Notes under the pieces: model-generated | Seen by the model: only the letters and a program-made list of their open reading frames with translations | Told to the model about the DNA's origin: nothing | The model's database searches: none | Part shown: one piece after another, positions 56,034 to 64,000 of the stretch | Numbering within the stretch: the stretch's first letter is position 1 | Layout of the letters: each line of letters starts with the position of its first letter | Made by a program: the position numbers and the translations under genes | DNA from: Dermanyssus gallinae | Lineage: Eukaryota > Arthropoda > Arachnida > Mesostigmata > Dermanyssidae | Assembly (NCBI GenBank): GCA_003439945.1 | Contig: QVRM01002114.1 | Location: 248,001 to 312,000 of the forward strand | Length of the DNA: 64,000 nt | Reading direction: 5' to 3'

Positions 56034-56474
56034 GATGGACATAAATGAAGCTAAGTATCACTAAAATAATAACTGATGAACAAAATTTAGGCAGATTCAT
56101 TGAATGCTGGTATAAAATGTCATGGACTATAGTAATTGGAAGGTTACAAATCTACATTCCAGATGTCGGCTCTGAGTAGATTTATTCGTCACGCCGCTTT
56201 GCGTCTTGAACACTCATAAAACGAATAAGCCTGGTTAGGTAAATAGTCGATAATTTCACTACATACAAACGGTTCTGTTAAAATAATACTAATGTCTTAC
56301 AAAGCACACGTCGATTGGTTAGTTGTATTAGCTGGAATGATAACTGCGATGACATCATGCCACACATTCGGGATGCATAACATTGATTAGATCTACAATA
56401 CATATGCTTAAAAGTTAACCCACAATTCATAACGTTCATGAGCTCCTATAAAAATATGGCACAAAGTTGCAACC

Positions 56475-56560
56475 AAGCGAGACGGCTTAAAGGCAGAATT
56501 ATTGCTTTGCATTCGGGAGGTCGTAGGCTCACTTCTAAATTGGTTTCATGGTTTCCAACT
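56475..56560 (+). ncRNA. tRNA-like SINE candidate
   Basis: AGACGGCTTAAAGGCAGA resembles an A box, and GGGAGGTCGTAGGCTCACTT, about 40 bases later, resembles a B box. The segment aligns with the reverse complement of 60440-60530, including TTGCATTCGGGAGGTCGT against TTGCATCTTTGGGAGGTCGT. There is no cloverleaf good enough for a working tRNA. Two related dispersed copies suggest a tRNA-derived SINE. Confidence 0.45.
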
Positions 56561-56802
56561 TAGACAAGGTGAATCGGTCGGACAAGAAAAATTATGTCAA
56601 AAAAAAGAACAGACGTCTCAACAAAAGAGATGGTGCATTACCATCCCCCATTGTTAGACATTAATTGAAGTAAAGATGTTCATTTCGTAGCCGACACTCT
56701 AGAAAGAAACCTAAGGCGCAGATAACACATATAACGGTCATAACTGTGCATCGGTATATTTGAGCGCTTATGGAGTACTATTGAATCTTTAACGTAACGT
56801 AC

Positions 56803-57021
56803 CTCAACTTGTTCACGAGTTATGTTCTTTTCTTCGGCTTCATGCATGAACACGTATTGAAGCACGTTGATCACTCGGTCACCAGATGAGGACGCTGATG
56901 GCGTCCGCGTCGGGTCGGCTGGCGTCACCGCAGCGAAGCTGAGCGATCCCAACACGCCGCTCAGCACAACCGCCATGTAGAGACTGCTCGAGAGCATGTT
57001 CAGCATTCGGCGACGCAACAT
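56803..57021 (-). CDS. First coding exon of a putative secreted protein
   Basis: Starts ATG at 57021 and ends at a good donor (GTTGAG|GTACGT) in phase 0; 73 residues. The basic start MLRRRMLNMLSSS and the hydrophobic stretch LYMAVVLSGVLGSLSFAAV make a convincing signal peptide with likely cleavage after an AAV/FAA site. A Thr/Ser/Pro-rich stretch follows, then VINVLQYVFMHEAEEKNITR with one N-glycosylation sequon (NIT). The family is not recognised. Downstream exons would lie left of it, possibly 54885-55012 and 54266-54600. A GC-rich upstream region (57022-57300) could be its promoter. Confidence 0.5.
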
Positions 57022-58477
57022 TACACCCTCCTCATGTGTTCGTATGTTGTTCCGCCGGAATCACAGTTATGTCTGCACCGGATACTGATTTTACCGATCG
57101 CCTCTGAGTAAAACCCGTGGCTAGCGTGCTACTGTCGTTTCCAGATGCTTGTTATAGTTCTCGCGCGCGAGTGTCGCTTTTAGTGGCCGACAAAGTTTGC
57201 GTATTCAATAAATGCCCTATAGGAGAGGGAAGAACAGGATTCCCCTACGGGTGAAGGAAGAAGTGTGGCTCCCGCTTATTAAGCGGTACACGATCGGGTT
57301 GCGTCTTGGGCTTTGCTTGACTGGAGACCGCTGGACAGGCAGCTCTACTCAACGGACAGACAAGCAGGAAGAAAAGAGAGAGAAAGAGGAGGGGGAGAAG
57401 AGGAAGAGAAGGTGCGAGTAAGAGGCAGGGAGCGCGGAGAGGGAGATAGGGGGATATACACCAGAGCCACACTGGCCATGATGCGAGTTGGTTTTGTTGT
57501 TGTTGTTGTTGTTGTTGGTGATGGTGGTTTAGAAAAAGTGACCATATTATTAAAAAATCTGAATCCTGGTTAAAAATATTATCTTTGGTATTTAAGTACT
57601 AAGTCTTTTATTAAAGGCCGTATTGCCTACTTATCCAATCAGGCAAAAAGTTGTTGTACACTACCATTGTTATCGTGATTGTTGTCGTTGCGGCGGCGTG
57701 GGCTAGGAGAGATTGATCAACGTATTTTTCGTCGCCAAACGGCATCAGCGACCAATAGCTCTCAAAGTAGCGTTGCCTCTGGCATGACTATGAACATCGT
57801 CAACGATGACGTCAATGATGATAAGCATGGTCATTGTGATGATGATAATAATCATGGTGATTGTGATGAGGAAAATTAATATCAATATTGTTATTGCTGA
57901 TGCTGTTTGTTGAATATTCTTGTTGTTGGTGTCGACACTACCATCGGTAGATTGGTGGATTTGTTTCATTTTCGGCTATCAGTGAACGAGTTCAGCGCTC
58001 AATTAACCTGCCAGCCAGCCAGCCGGTCAGTCAATGTAGGTAGCAGTGTCGCAGAGATGGAACAGCGTCCGCATTCAGTTAACGCGCATCAACGCGTCAG
58101 CAGCCACCACCACCACCGCCGCCACAACGGTGACGTACAGCGTTGTTCGTAGGATGGTTGAGTAGTTGTTTTCGTTGTAGTTGGACTACTAGAGGGAACA
58201 AGCAGCTGGAGCAGCTTGTAGAAGATAGAGATCGTCAGTTGGTGTCATCATGTTGTAGTCATACGGCTGTAACAGCGTGAGCGGAGTCAGCGTGCGTAAC
58301 CCGAACGTCAACGCCAGCGTCACCACCTAAATGGCCCAAAGACTGATCGCTCACTCATTCAGCCACCGCCACCTCCGCCGCCGCGGTCAAGCCGACTTGT
58401 CTTGTTAAGTGGCTACGCCAATCATAGCAACTACCGTTACAACACGCACCAGCAATACCCCCAGTTCTCAAGCTTGC
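57022..58477. other. GC-richer region with purine and triplet runs
   Basis: Contains a GA-rich run (57360-57425), (TTG)n at 57495-57518, GAT-rich sequence at 57800-57880, and CAC/CCG triplets near 58100. Frames with Gly/Glu, Val, Asp/His or Ser repeats are by-products of these runs. It may hold promoters or 5' UTRs for the minus-strand gene starting at 57021 or an unseen plus-strand gene, but no coding exon can be defended. Confidence 0.3.
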
Positions 58478-58515
58478 TATATATATATATATATATATTT
58501 ATGTACATACATACA

Positions 58516-58580
<65 letters not shown>
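58478..58580. repeat. Long (TA)n microsatellite
   Basis: Two TA tracts separated by TTTATGTACATACATACATA, about 100 bp in all; the longest simple repeat in the window after the compound one at 15.4 kb. Confidence 0.97.
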
Positions 58581-58583
<3 letters not shown>

Positions 58584-59234
58584 ATTGTTCTTATTTTTTG
58601 TCGCATTTGAAACGCATTTAACTCATAATAATATAAAAGATAGAAAATAAGTAATACTTTATGTCTCACACCTATTTCCTAACAACAACACCAGCAACGA
58701 AGGTGAACATAATAATGGCAAGATACTATGGTAACGTCATTTTTTCAACGATCGGCTAAGAATAGACTTTACGAAGTAACGAAGCTTATTGGCGACTTAG
58801 ACACTAGAAACCGCAGCTTTAATTCCGACAACACACCCGTTTCGCCAGGACCTGCATGTTTATATTGATATTGGTATAATTAAGCAAAACGCCATAAAAT
58901 ATGTGTACGCAAAAACATTATACTAAGATTATGAACATCTTTTATGAAACAAGCAAATATTTGTGATATGAGCTTTCGACTAATTTATAGTCTAAAGTGC
59001 GTACTTCGCTTGTATGTGGCCTATATGTTTTGTCGTAATAAATAGCCTAAAAGCAGAATAATAATGCATACGCATGGGCACACAAATCATATTTGTAAAA
59101 GTAAGGTATATCCTTGCTTTGGCGGAAATATTCAAGAACTAGATTATATATTTAGTAGTGATAACGCATTAACGCAAAACGTAAATTGCTAGTCTAGCTA
59201 GAAAATGATATTGTGCAACTATAAATGCATACAC
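58581..59234. other. Intronic or intergenic sequence
   Basis: AT-rich, stops in all frames. It is probably an intron following the minus-strand exon at 59235-59554. Confidence 0.4.
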
Positions 59235-60012
59235 CTCTTCACAGAGGCTTTGCAACGAAGCTTTAACCTGCCTCCCACTGAGGCGTTTAATCAGCACAGT
59301 CTGAATTGGGAGGCGAAACTGGCCGATGTCGATCCAGCCTTCTTTATGAAGCCTGCCCTCACCGCAAACACGTGAAAGGATCCCAATGTGGAAAATCGAC
59401 ATCCTAGTCTTCGATTTGCTGTATATGGGCTTGATCATAAAATTTGTGTTCGACTTGGCCACTAGCTGACGAATCTTGTGCTTGTCAACGTTTCTGTCAT
59501 CAGTGCACAACTTATCATTTACTTGAATGCTACAATCCGGTTTCTGCAGACCGTCTAATATAATAAACTATAATACCTGCGATTTATTTAACTAGTTATA
59601 TATAAATGCATATATAAATCACAAATTTAACCAACGACAACTGATTGCTCCTTAATCAGAAGATTTTACTTTCCCAATTCACTAAATAGCTAGACATTGT
59701 GCTCAGTAAAAAAATGAAATGGTCTGTGTGTTTGTGGCGAATGTGACTTATCGCCTGCTTCTTGTATACGCTACACTACTCTTACCCGTACGTTGTTCTG
59801 ATATAATTAACGGGCGGCAGACGAGAGAGGACTTTGGCGTACTATTCACGGGAACCAGAACAATACAAATGTATGCCCTCCGAACTATGTTTTCAAGGCG
59901 CCGCAGAGATTCGGTCAGTGCCTGTCCTACGTGCGACATGTTCCCTGGTGATAAATTATATGTGCTGAGAACAGCTACCCTGTCTTTTGAGAGAGCTCCA
60001 GGAGCGTTCGCT
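59235..60012 (-). CDS. Two exons of an unrecognised host gene
   Basis: Exon a, 60012-59786, lies between an acceptor (GATATCAG) and a donor (ACGG|GTAAGA). Exon b, 59554-59235, lies between an acceptor (TTATATTAG) and a donor (GAAGAG|GTGTAT). Their phases match (one base plus two), giving about 182 residues without a stop. Exon a includes DRVAVLSTYNLSPGNMSHVG and LRRLENIVRRAYICIVLVPV. Exon b includes QKPDCSIQVNDKLCTDDRN, QLVAKSNTNFMIKPIYSKSK, MSIFHIGILSRVCGEGRLHK and QTVLIKRLSGRQVKASLQSL. Start, end and family are unknown. The 5' part would lie right of 60012, where a SINE and LINEs have inserted. Confidence 0.55.
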
Positions 60013-60429
60013 CTGATATCAGTGTCCCAGATACGGTGGTATCTAGTATATCAGCAAGTCAAGCTACAATCTTTGAGGTGCCATTTGTGGCAAAAACTCT
60101 AGCAGGTACTAGTCAAGCGCTGCTGGGCCCATTGGGTTTTATCTTAGCAAATTCCTTCCTCTTGACCAATCTTTATTTTTCACTTACTCATTGCGTATTT
60201 TTATTATATGAACATGATGGCTATGTGGCGCAGTTTTCTCAATAAACATTGTGAAATGTGAAAATGCCCTTAGAAAATCAAGTCGAATTATTCAAAGCCA
60301 ACGCCGGGCACTCTGAAATAAGCGTTTGTAGTTCCAATTTAAGTACAAGAGTAGACCAAATTACATTATACCTAATTATTCCTAATAGTCCACTACGTCA
60401 TTTACCTTATGCTCTTTAGCAATCATGCA

Positions 60430-60530
60430 AACATATAAGAAATGCTGGTCTAGAATTTAAACTCACGACCTCCCAAAGATGCAAGACAATGATGGTTCTG
60501 GCGCTAAGCCACCTTGTTCAGTACTTGAGT
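60430..60530 (-). ncRNA. tRNA-like SINE candidate, second copy
   Basis: On the minus strand GGTGGCTTAGCGCCAGA fits an A box, and GGGAGGTCGTGAGTTTAAAT fits a B box, with TTGCATCTT between them as in the copy at 56475-56560. No CCA-adjacent acceptor stem is seen, so it is unlikely to be a functional tRNA. Confidence 0.5.
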
Positions 60531-60804
60531 TTAGGGTTGATGGCGCTGTGTGCGCTAGTCGTAAAAACGGTCGGTGCCACACCTTATAATTTATTTGCCA
60601 CGATCGGTACACGTCCTTGAGATTCAGATTGCTTCCCGTCACTAACCAGAGCTTCTAATAATACGCTTGGCCGAGCGAAATCTCTCGGTTTTGTGTACGT
60701 TAGCAGACGTGCCGCCGCCGGAGATAGAATGAGTTTAGGCGGCTGCGAATTACCATTCGGCAAGCGTTCCCAAAATTGAGATCGCCTTACCCCGCTGGAC
60801 GTCA

Positions 60805-62085
60805 ATGGACGTCTCTAGTGTAAGAATTGCGCGGCTCTCTTGTCTCAAGTGGTTTTCTTCAAAACATGTGCTTCAGTCAGAGATAGAGCGAGCTGTAACA
60901 AAGCCCGGAGGCCATTTGTATGCAGTCTTTATAGACTGCGTCAAGGCATTCGACAAAGCACCTCGAGATCTCCTGGTGAAGGCATTCCGATACGCAGGGG
61001 TTGGTGGCTCTCTTCTGAGCGTAATTTCCAGTTTCTTTGATGAGGACAGCTTACTGGTACAAGGTGAGCAGGAAGTGTTGCAGGTAAGGCAAAATGTGGG
61101 AACCCCGCAAGGCGACCCATTGAGCTGCGTCTCCTTCACTCTTCTGCTTGCCGATTTTGTTGATTATATTCTACAAGGGTTCCAGAAAGCCACAACTGTG
61201 ATGTACGCAGATGACATAGTGGTCGCTCATCACGACCTGGGTGCCATCAAGCGCATCACTTCTCTGGCGGAGGTGTTCCTTGTCTCAAGTGAGCTGGAAA
61301 TAAACGCCATGTAGACCAAGGCTATGAAATTCAGAAGAGGAGGTCGATTGGCTGCTAAAGACGTTATACGTTGCGGCGGCCAATCCCTGGAATTCGTTAA
61401 CTCTTTCCGGTATCTGGGCCTTCGGCTTCATTATACTGGGACGACCTTCACTGCTCAAATCGTCGAGACAGCGCGCACAGCCCTAATTTCTTCTTATGGA
61501 GAGGTAGGCGATGTCCGGCAACTGTCCGTCCCAACGGCAGTGGCGCTTTTTTATCTCAAGGTTGTTCCAGCGCTGATGTATAGTCTTGACAGAGTATGGG
61601 AACACCTCACTCGGGCAAACTTTGGTTTGCTTGAAAGCTGTTTTACAATGTACATGAAGCGAGTACTTTGCCTGTCAATGCGGACAAGGAGCCGCTTTGT
61701 GTACCTAATGTTAGGCTGTGCACCAGTTGTTGAGATAATTCGATTGAGGTTGAAGACGCCGCGTACAGTACCATTCGAGAGCTTTATCTCGGAATGGAAA
61801 AGTAAAGTTGAACAAGTCCGACGAGAGGTCGGAGAGCTGGATGTTTTCAGGGCCTCTCACCTCTGGTCTGGTCTTGCATGTGACAATCGTCACGTCTATA
61901 CCAGATACAAAGTTCATGGCTATCATCATCTGGTTTGTTCGAATACGAGCTTCCACGAAGAGTACACCGAGTCCGTCTGCTCTCAGGCGTGCACGAAGTT
62001 TCATGCATCTGCCTGCCTGGCCCTTGCGAAGAAATCACTGCACTGCCTCTCTCGAATAACATGCCGCGAGCAGCTGAGTGTATAA
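60805..62085 (+). pseudogene. LINE reverse transcriptase, best preserved copy
   Basis: Blocks: GGHLYAVFIDCVKAFDKAPR (first catalytic Asp), LVKAFRYAGVGGSLLSVI, VRQNVGTPQGDPLSCVSF, TTVMYADDIVVAHHDLGAI (YADD intact), then after one in-frame TAG at 61314 the thumb and tail: KFRRGGRLAAKDVIRCGGQS, NSFRYLGLRLHYTGTTFTAQ, LARVC-type text, HLWSGLACDNRHVYTR and a C-terminal Cys/His set ending CREQLSV. The N-terminal third, endonuclease and ORF1 are missing, so it is a 5'-truncated insertion starting near 60790. One stop aside, the frame is intact, which makes it fairly young. Related older copies are at 39060 and 52050. Confidence 0.9.
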
Positions 62086-62138
62086 TTGTATAATCTGTGT
62101 AATTGTTCATGTTATATGCATACTCAATATAAGCGAAA

Positions 62139-62158
62139 TAAATACGATGATGATGGTT
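62139..62158 (+). repeat. LINE 3' end with AATAAA and short GAT tail
   Basis: GAAATAAATACGATGATGATGG follows the stop codon by about 60 bp. It holds a polyadenylation-like AATAAA and a GAT microsatellite-like tail, and marks the 3' end of the insertion. Confidence 0.6.
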
Positions 62159-62159
62159 T

Positions 62160-63613
62160 TCTTCAAAACGTTCGCCATATTTAGTCAGTAGTCTCTCAGG
62201 CAGGAGGCTCGGTGGTCCTAAGGTGTCGAAAGCCACTGGGCTGAATTTATAGACTCTTGTCAGTTCGGCGTATTTGTTCATCTTGTTTGTTTTTGCTTAG
62301 CTAGCGGCGTGACCAGCTCAAAGTAAACCGAAGCCGACCACTGAGAAAGAAAATTAGTCCGTTACGGTGGCGTCCCATATTTCAACGTACTTGGGTAGCC
62401 TGCCGTCCTCAGGCCCTTGCTATTGTGTCATTAATAGCCGCGTGAAGTGTTCGACGACCTTCACGGAGGGCGCAGGATAGAGCGTGGCGAGCTCTAGTGC
62501 CCATCGACTCCCCGCATCGGTATATGCAAGGGTAATCGAGCGGTTTACCAAGTCAGAACATATTATCTTGTAGTGGCCTCGTCCATTAAGGGCGTGTAGC
62601 CTATCGCTTGCATGTTTTGCAAAGGTTACCCTAAACCAAGCCCTAGTAGAGTCATTATCAGCTTGATCAGTAAGTAAACGAGCATATTGATGGGCTAGCC
62701 GGGCCGACCAGTCCCTTTGAGATGTGACGTCTTTTGGTATAGCTCTAAGAACCTCAACCAAACTGCTCGTGACTTGATCACGCTTGGAGGTGAATTTGGA
62801 CTGGCCGGCTTGGTCATTGAAGCTCGCAGACCCTGCCGGACACCTGATGGGTGGCAGCAACTACCACAGGGAGTGCTAATATTGCCGGGTGTGGTAAGCT
62901 AAGCTTCTCTTGGCTATTGGCCAAAAAATCTGCCGTTTGGCTCTATCGTTCAGTTTGATGTTAAACAGGTTGGTTATCGTATCGGCTGTAAGATTACTGA
63001 AGCGTTGTGGCTTGTCCGTTTTGTCAGTAAGTTTGATGCCCCTTAGAATATGAGTTAGGCGTGTGGCTGAGTAAGAGCACCTCAGCAAGTAAAGACCACT
63101 ATGGCATTCTATCAGGGCAAGGCGCTCTGAAGCGGTACTCAGTTTACCTCGCTACTTCTGCAATACGGGGGGCACACGCTCCCGAAGTAAGGATACGCCT
63201 AAAAGCTCTACTTCGTTTGCGCTGAGTATATTGCAGCCCGGTAACCAGCGCGTGATTTCGGAGGTTGTTGAACCTGCGTCAAGATTCCAAACGAACAATT
63301 CGCAATTCGAGGCGTTCAAGGCCAAGCAGCTTACCCTCTTGAAATCGGTAATCATCTGTAAGTCACTAACGATTGTGGAGGTGTTGTCTGCCAGTACTCC
63401 ATCGTCCAAGTACCACATGTTAAGCGGGCTTTCGAGCGATTTGATTAGATCGTTAGCTGCCAGACAAAACAAAGGTGGCCCTAGGGTCTCCTTTTGTATA
63501 TCTGTCTCGGACTTTATTATTGAGTCAGACGTTACAAGGCGAGATAGACGTCCGTATGAGAACTCGACATAATGGTGCATGTCTACGGTGAAGTTCTTGA
63601 CTGTCCTTAGCAA
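62160..63613 (-). pseudogene. LINE with a YLDD-type reverse transcriptase, 3' two-thirds
   Basis: Minus-strand frames in order from the right: LGPPLFCLAANDLIKSLESP and NMWYLDDGVLADNTSTIVSD (the palm, with Leu in the usual YADD box), RVSCLALNASNCELFVW, ANEVELLGVSLL, then TFAKHASDRLHALN and, at the far left, YKFSPVAFDTLGPPSLLPER with a basic tail. The last part matches the terminal segment seen in a widespread but poorly named class of animal LINE-like proteins (P-V-A-x-E-T-x-G-type motif, here with Asp). Frame changes occur near 63150, 62880 and 62400. It abuts the LINE 3' end at 62158. Confidence 0.7.
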
Positions 63614-63646
63614 ATAGTCTCTCCTTACCGTAACGAAGGCATTTAA

Positions 63647-64000
63647 AACATCCAGTCAGCTGTCGCAATAGCAACAGGTCGGTCACGTTTTTTGTGCGCT
63701 CTAGTGTTAGTGTACTATTTGACAAAAGTAACTACAAAGGAGAACCCAAATTGTGCACATGAGGTCAATGAAGTAAACTGCTTAAGGGTAAGTGTGTACT
63801 TTTACCTGCCTCGTCGTAGTACCTCTAAAGCACACATACTGAGAAGCTCAGCTCTTGTCATATTGCTGCTTCTGTGCGGAGACATTGAAGAAAACCCTGG
63901 TCCACCCTGTGCTACATGCGGTGGAGAGTTTCTTCAACCAGAAGATTTTCTTGAATTTCCAGAAAAGTTTCTTCAAGGTCCAGAACAAATTGCAATGGCG
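63647..64000 (+). CDS. Open frame with a 2A ribosome-skipping motif, runs off the window
   Basis: An open plus-strand frame from just after a stop (63644-63646) to the window end; at least 118 codons. A basic segment (YLPRRSTSKAHILRSS) is followed by a hydrophobic run (ALVILLLLC) and GDIEENPGP at 63878-63904, an exact match to the D-(V/I)-E-x-N-P-G-P 2A consensus. Ribosomes are expected to skip the last Gly-Pro bond, releasing the leader from the downstream protein. After it comes PPCATCGGEF, a possible zinc-binding start. Such 2A motifs are known at the N-terminus of some APE-type LINE proteins in invertebrates, so a LINE is the likeliest owner. No in-frame ATG is seen in this stretch. The true start may be mutated, non-AUG or spliced in. 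Confidence 0.65.
63878..63904 (+). promoter_or_regulatory. 2A translational recoding motif
   Basis: Codes for GDIEENPGP. All invariant residues are present (Asp, Glu, Asn-Pro-Gly-Pro), preceded by a leucine-rich helix as in active 2A sequences. Confidence 0.85.

Noticed and set aside
57313..57573. Gly/Glu-rich plus-strand frame followed by a valine run
   Set aside because: It is produced by a GA-rich run and (TTG)n; no start context or conserved motif.

Overview
This is animal nuclear DNA, most likely from an arthropod. The evidence is one intron-rich host gene with a plain ribosome-biogenesis orthologue, many long (TA)n tracts, and a dense mix of BEL/Pao and Ty3/gypsy LTR elements, mariner elements and several LINE families. 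I cannot name the species; a chelicerate such as a mite is only a guess. There are no bacterial operons, rRNA genes or CRISPR arrays.

Layout. 0.9-4.5 kb holds two decayed minus-strand LINE pieces of R1-like type. 5-11 kb is AT-rich intergenic DNA with (TA)n tracts, a short inverted-repeat element and copies of a foldback repeat. 11.07-19.26 kb is the best host gene: a ten-exon orthologue of SDA1/SDAD1 (60S ribosome biogenesis). All ten splice junctions and phases can be followed and give a 733-residue protein. At 20.97-22.26 kb a mariner with perfect 28-bp ends sits inside a (TA)n tract.

22.5-36.85 kb is a nest of retroelements. A minus-strand CR1-like LINE (PHD finger, SGNH esterase, endonuclease, reverse transcriptase) abuts a 137-bp gypsy-type LTR. 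A BEL/Pao element is inserted in that LTR. The Pao element is odd: next to its 5' LTR, in place of its primer-binding site and Gag N-terminus, lies a second copy of the LINE 5' end, so the PHD-finger ORF is fused in frame to Pao Gag-protease. A second, internally deleted Pao copy with a perfect 5-bp target duplication sits in a rearranged gypsy element.

37-53 kb is further LINE, mariner and solo-LTR debris. 54-60 kb has minus-strand exons of one or more host genes that I do not recognise, plus two tRNA-like SINE candidates. 60.8-64 kb has two opposed LINEs, and at the right edge a new open frame with a canonical 2A ribosome-skipping motif followed by a Cys-rich segment.

The most notable items are the PHD-Gag fusion at 29.7-31.3 kb, the 2A frame at 63.6-64.0 kb, and the inverted gypsy with nested Pao insertions.
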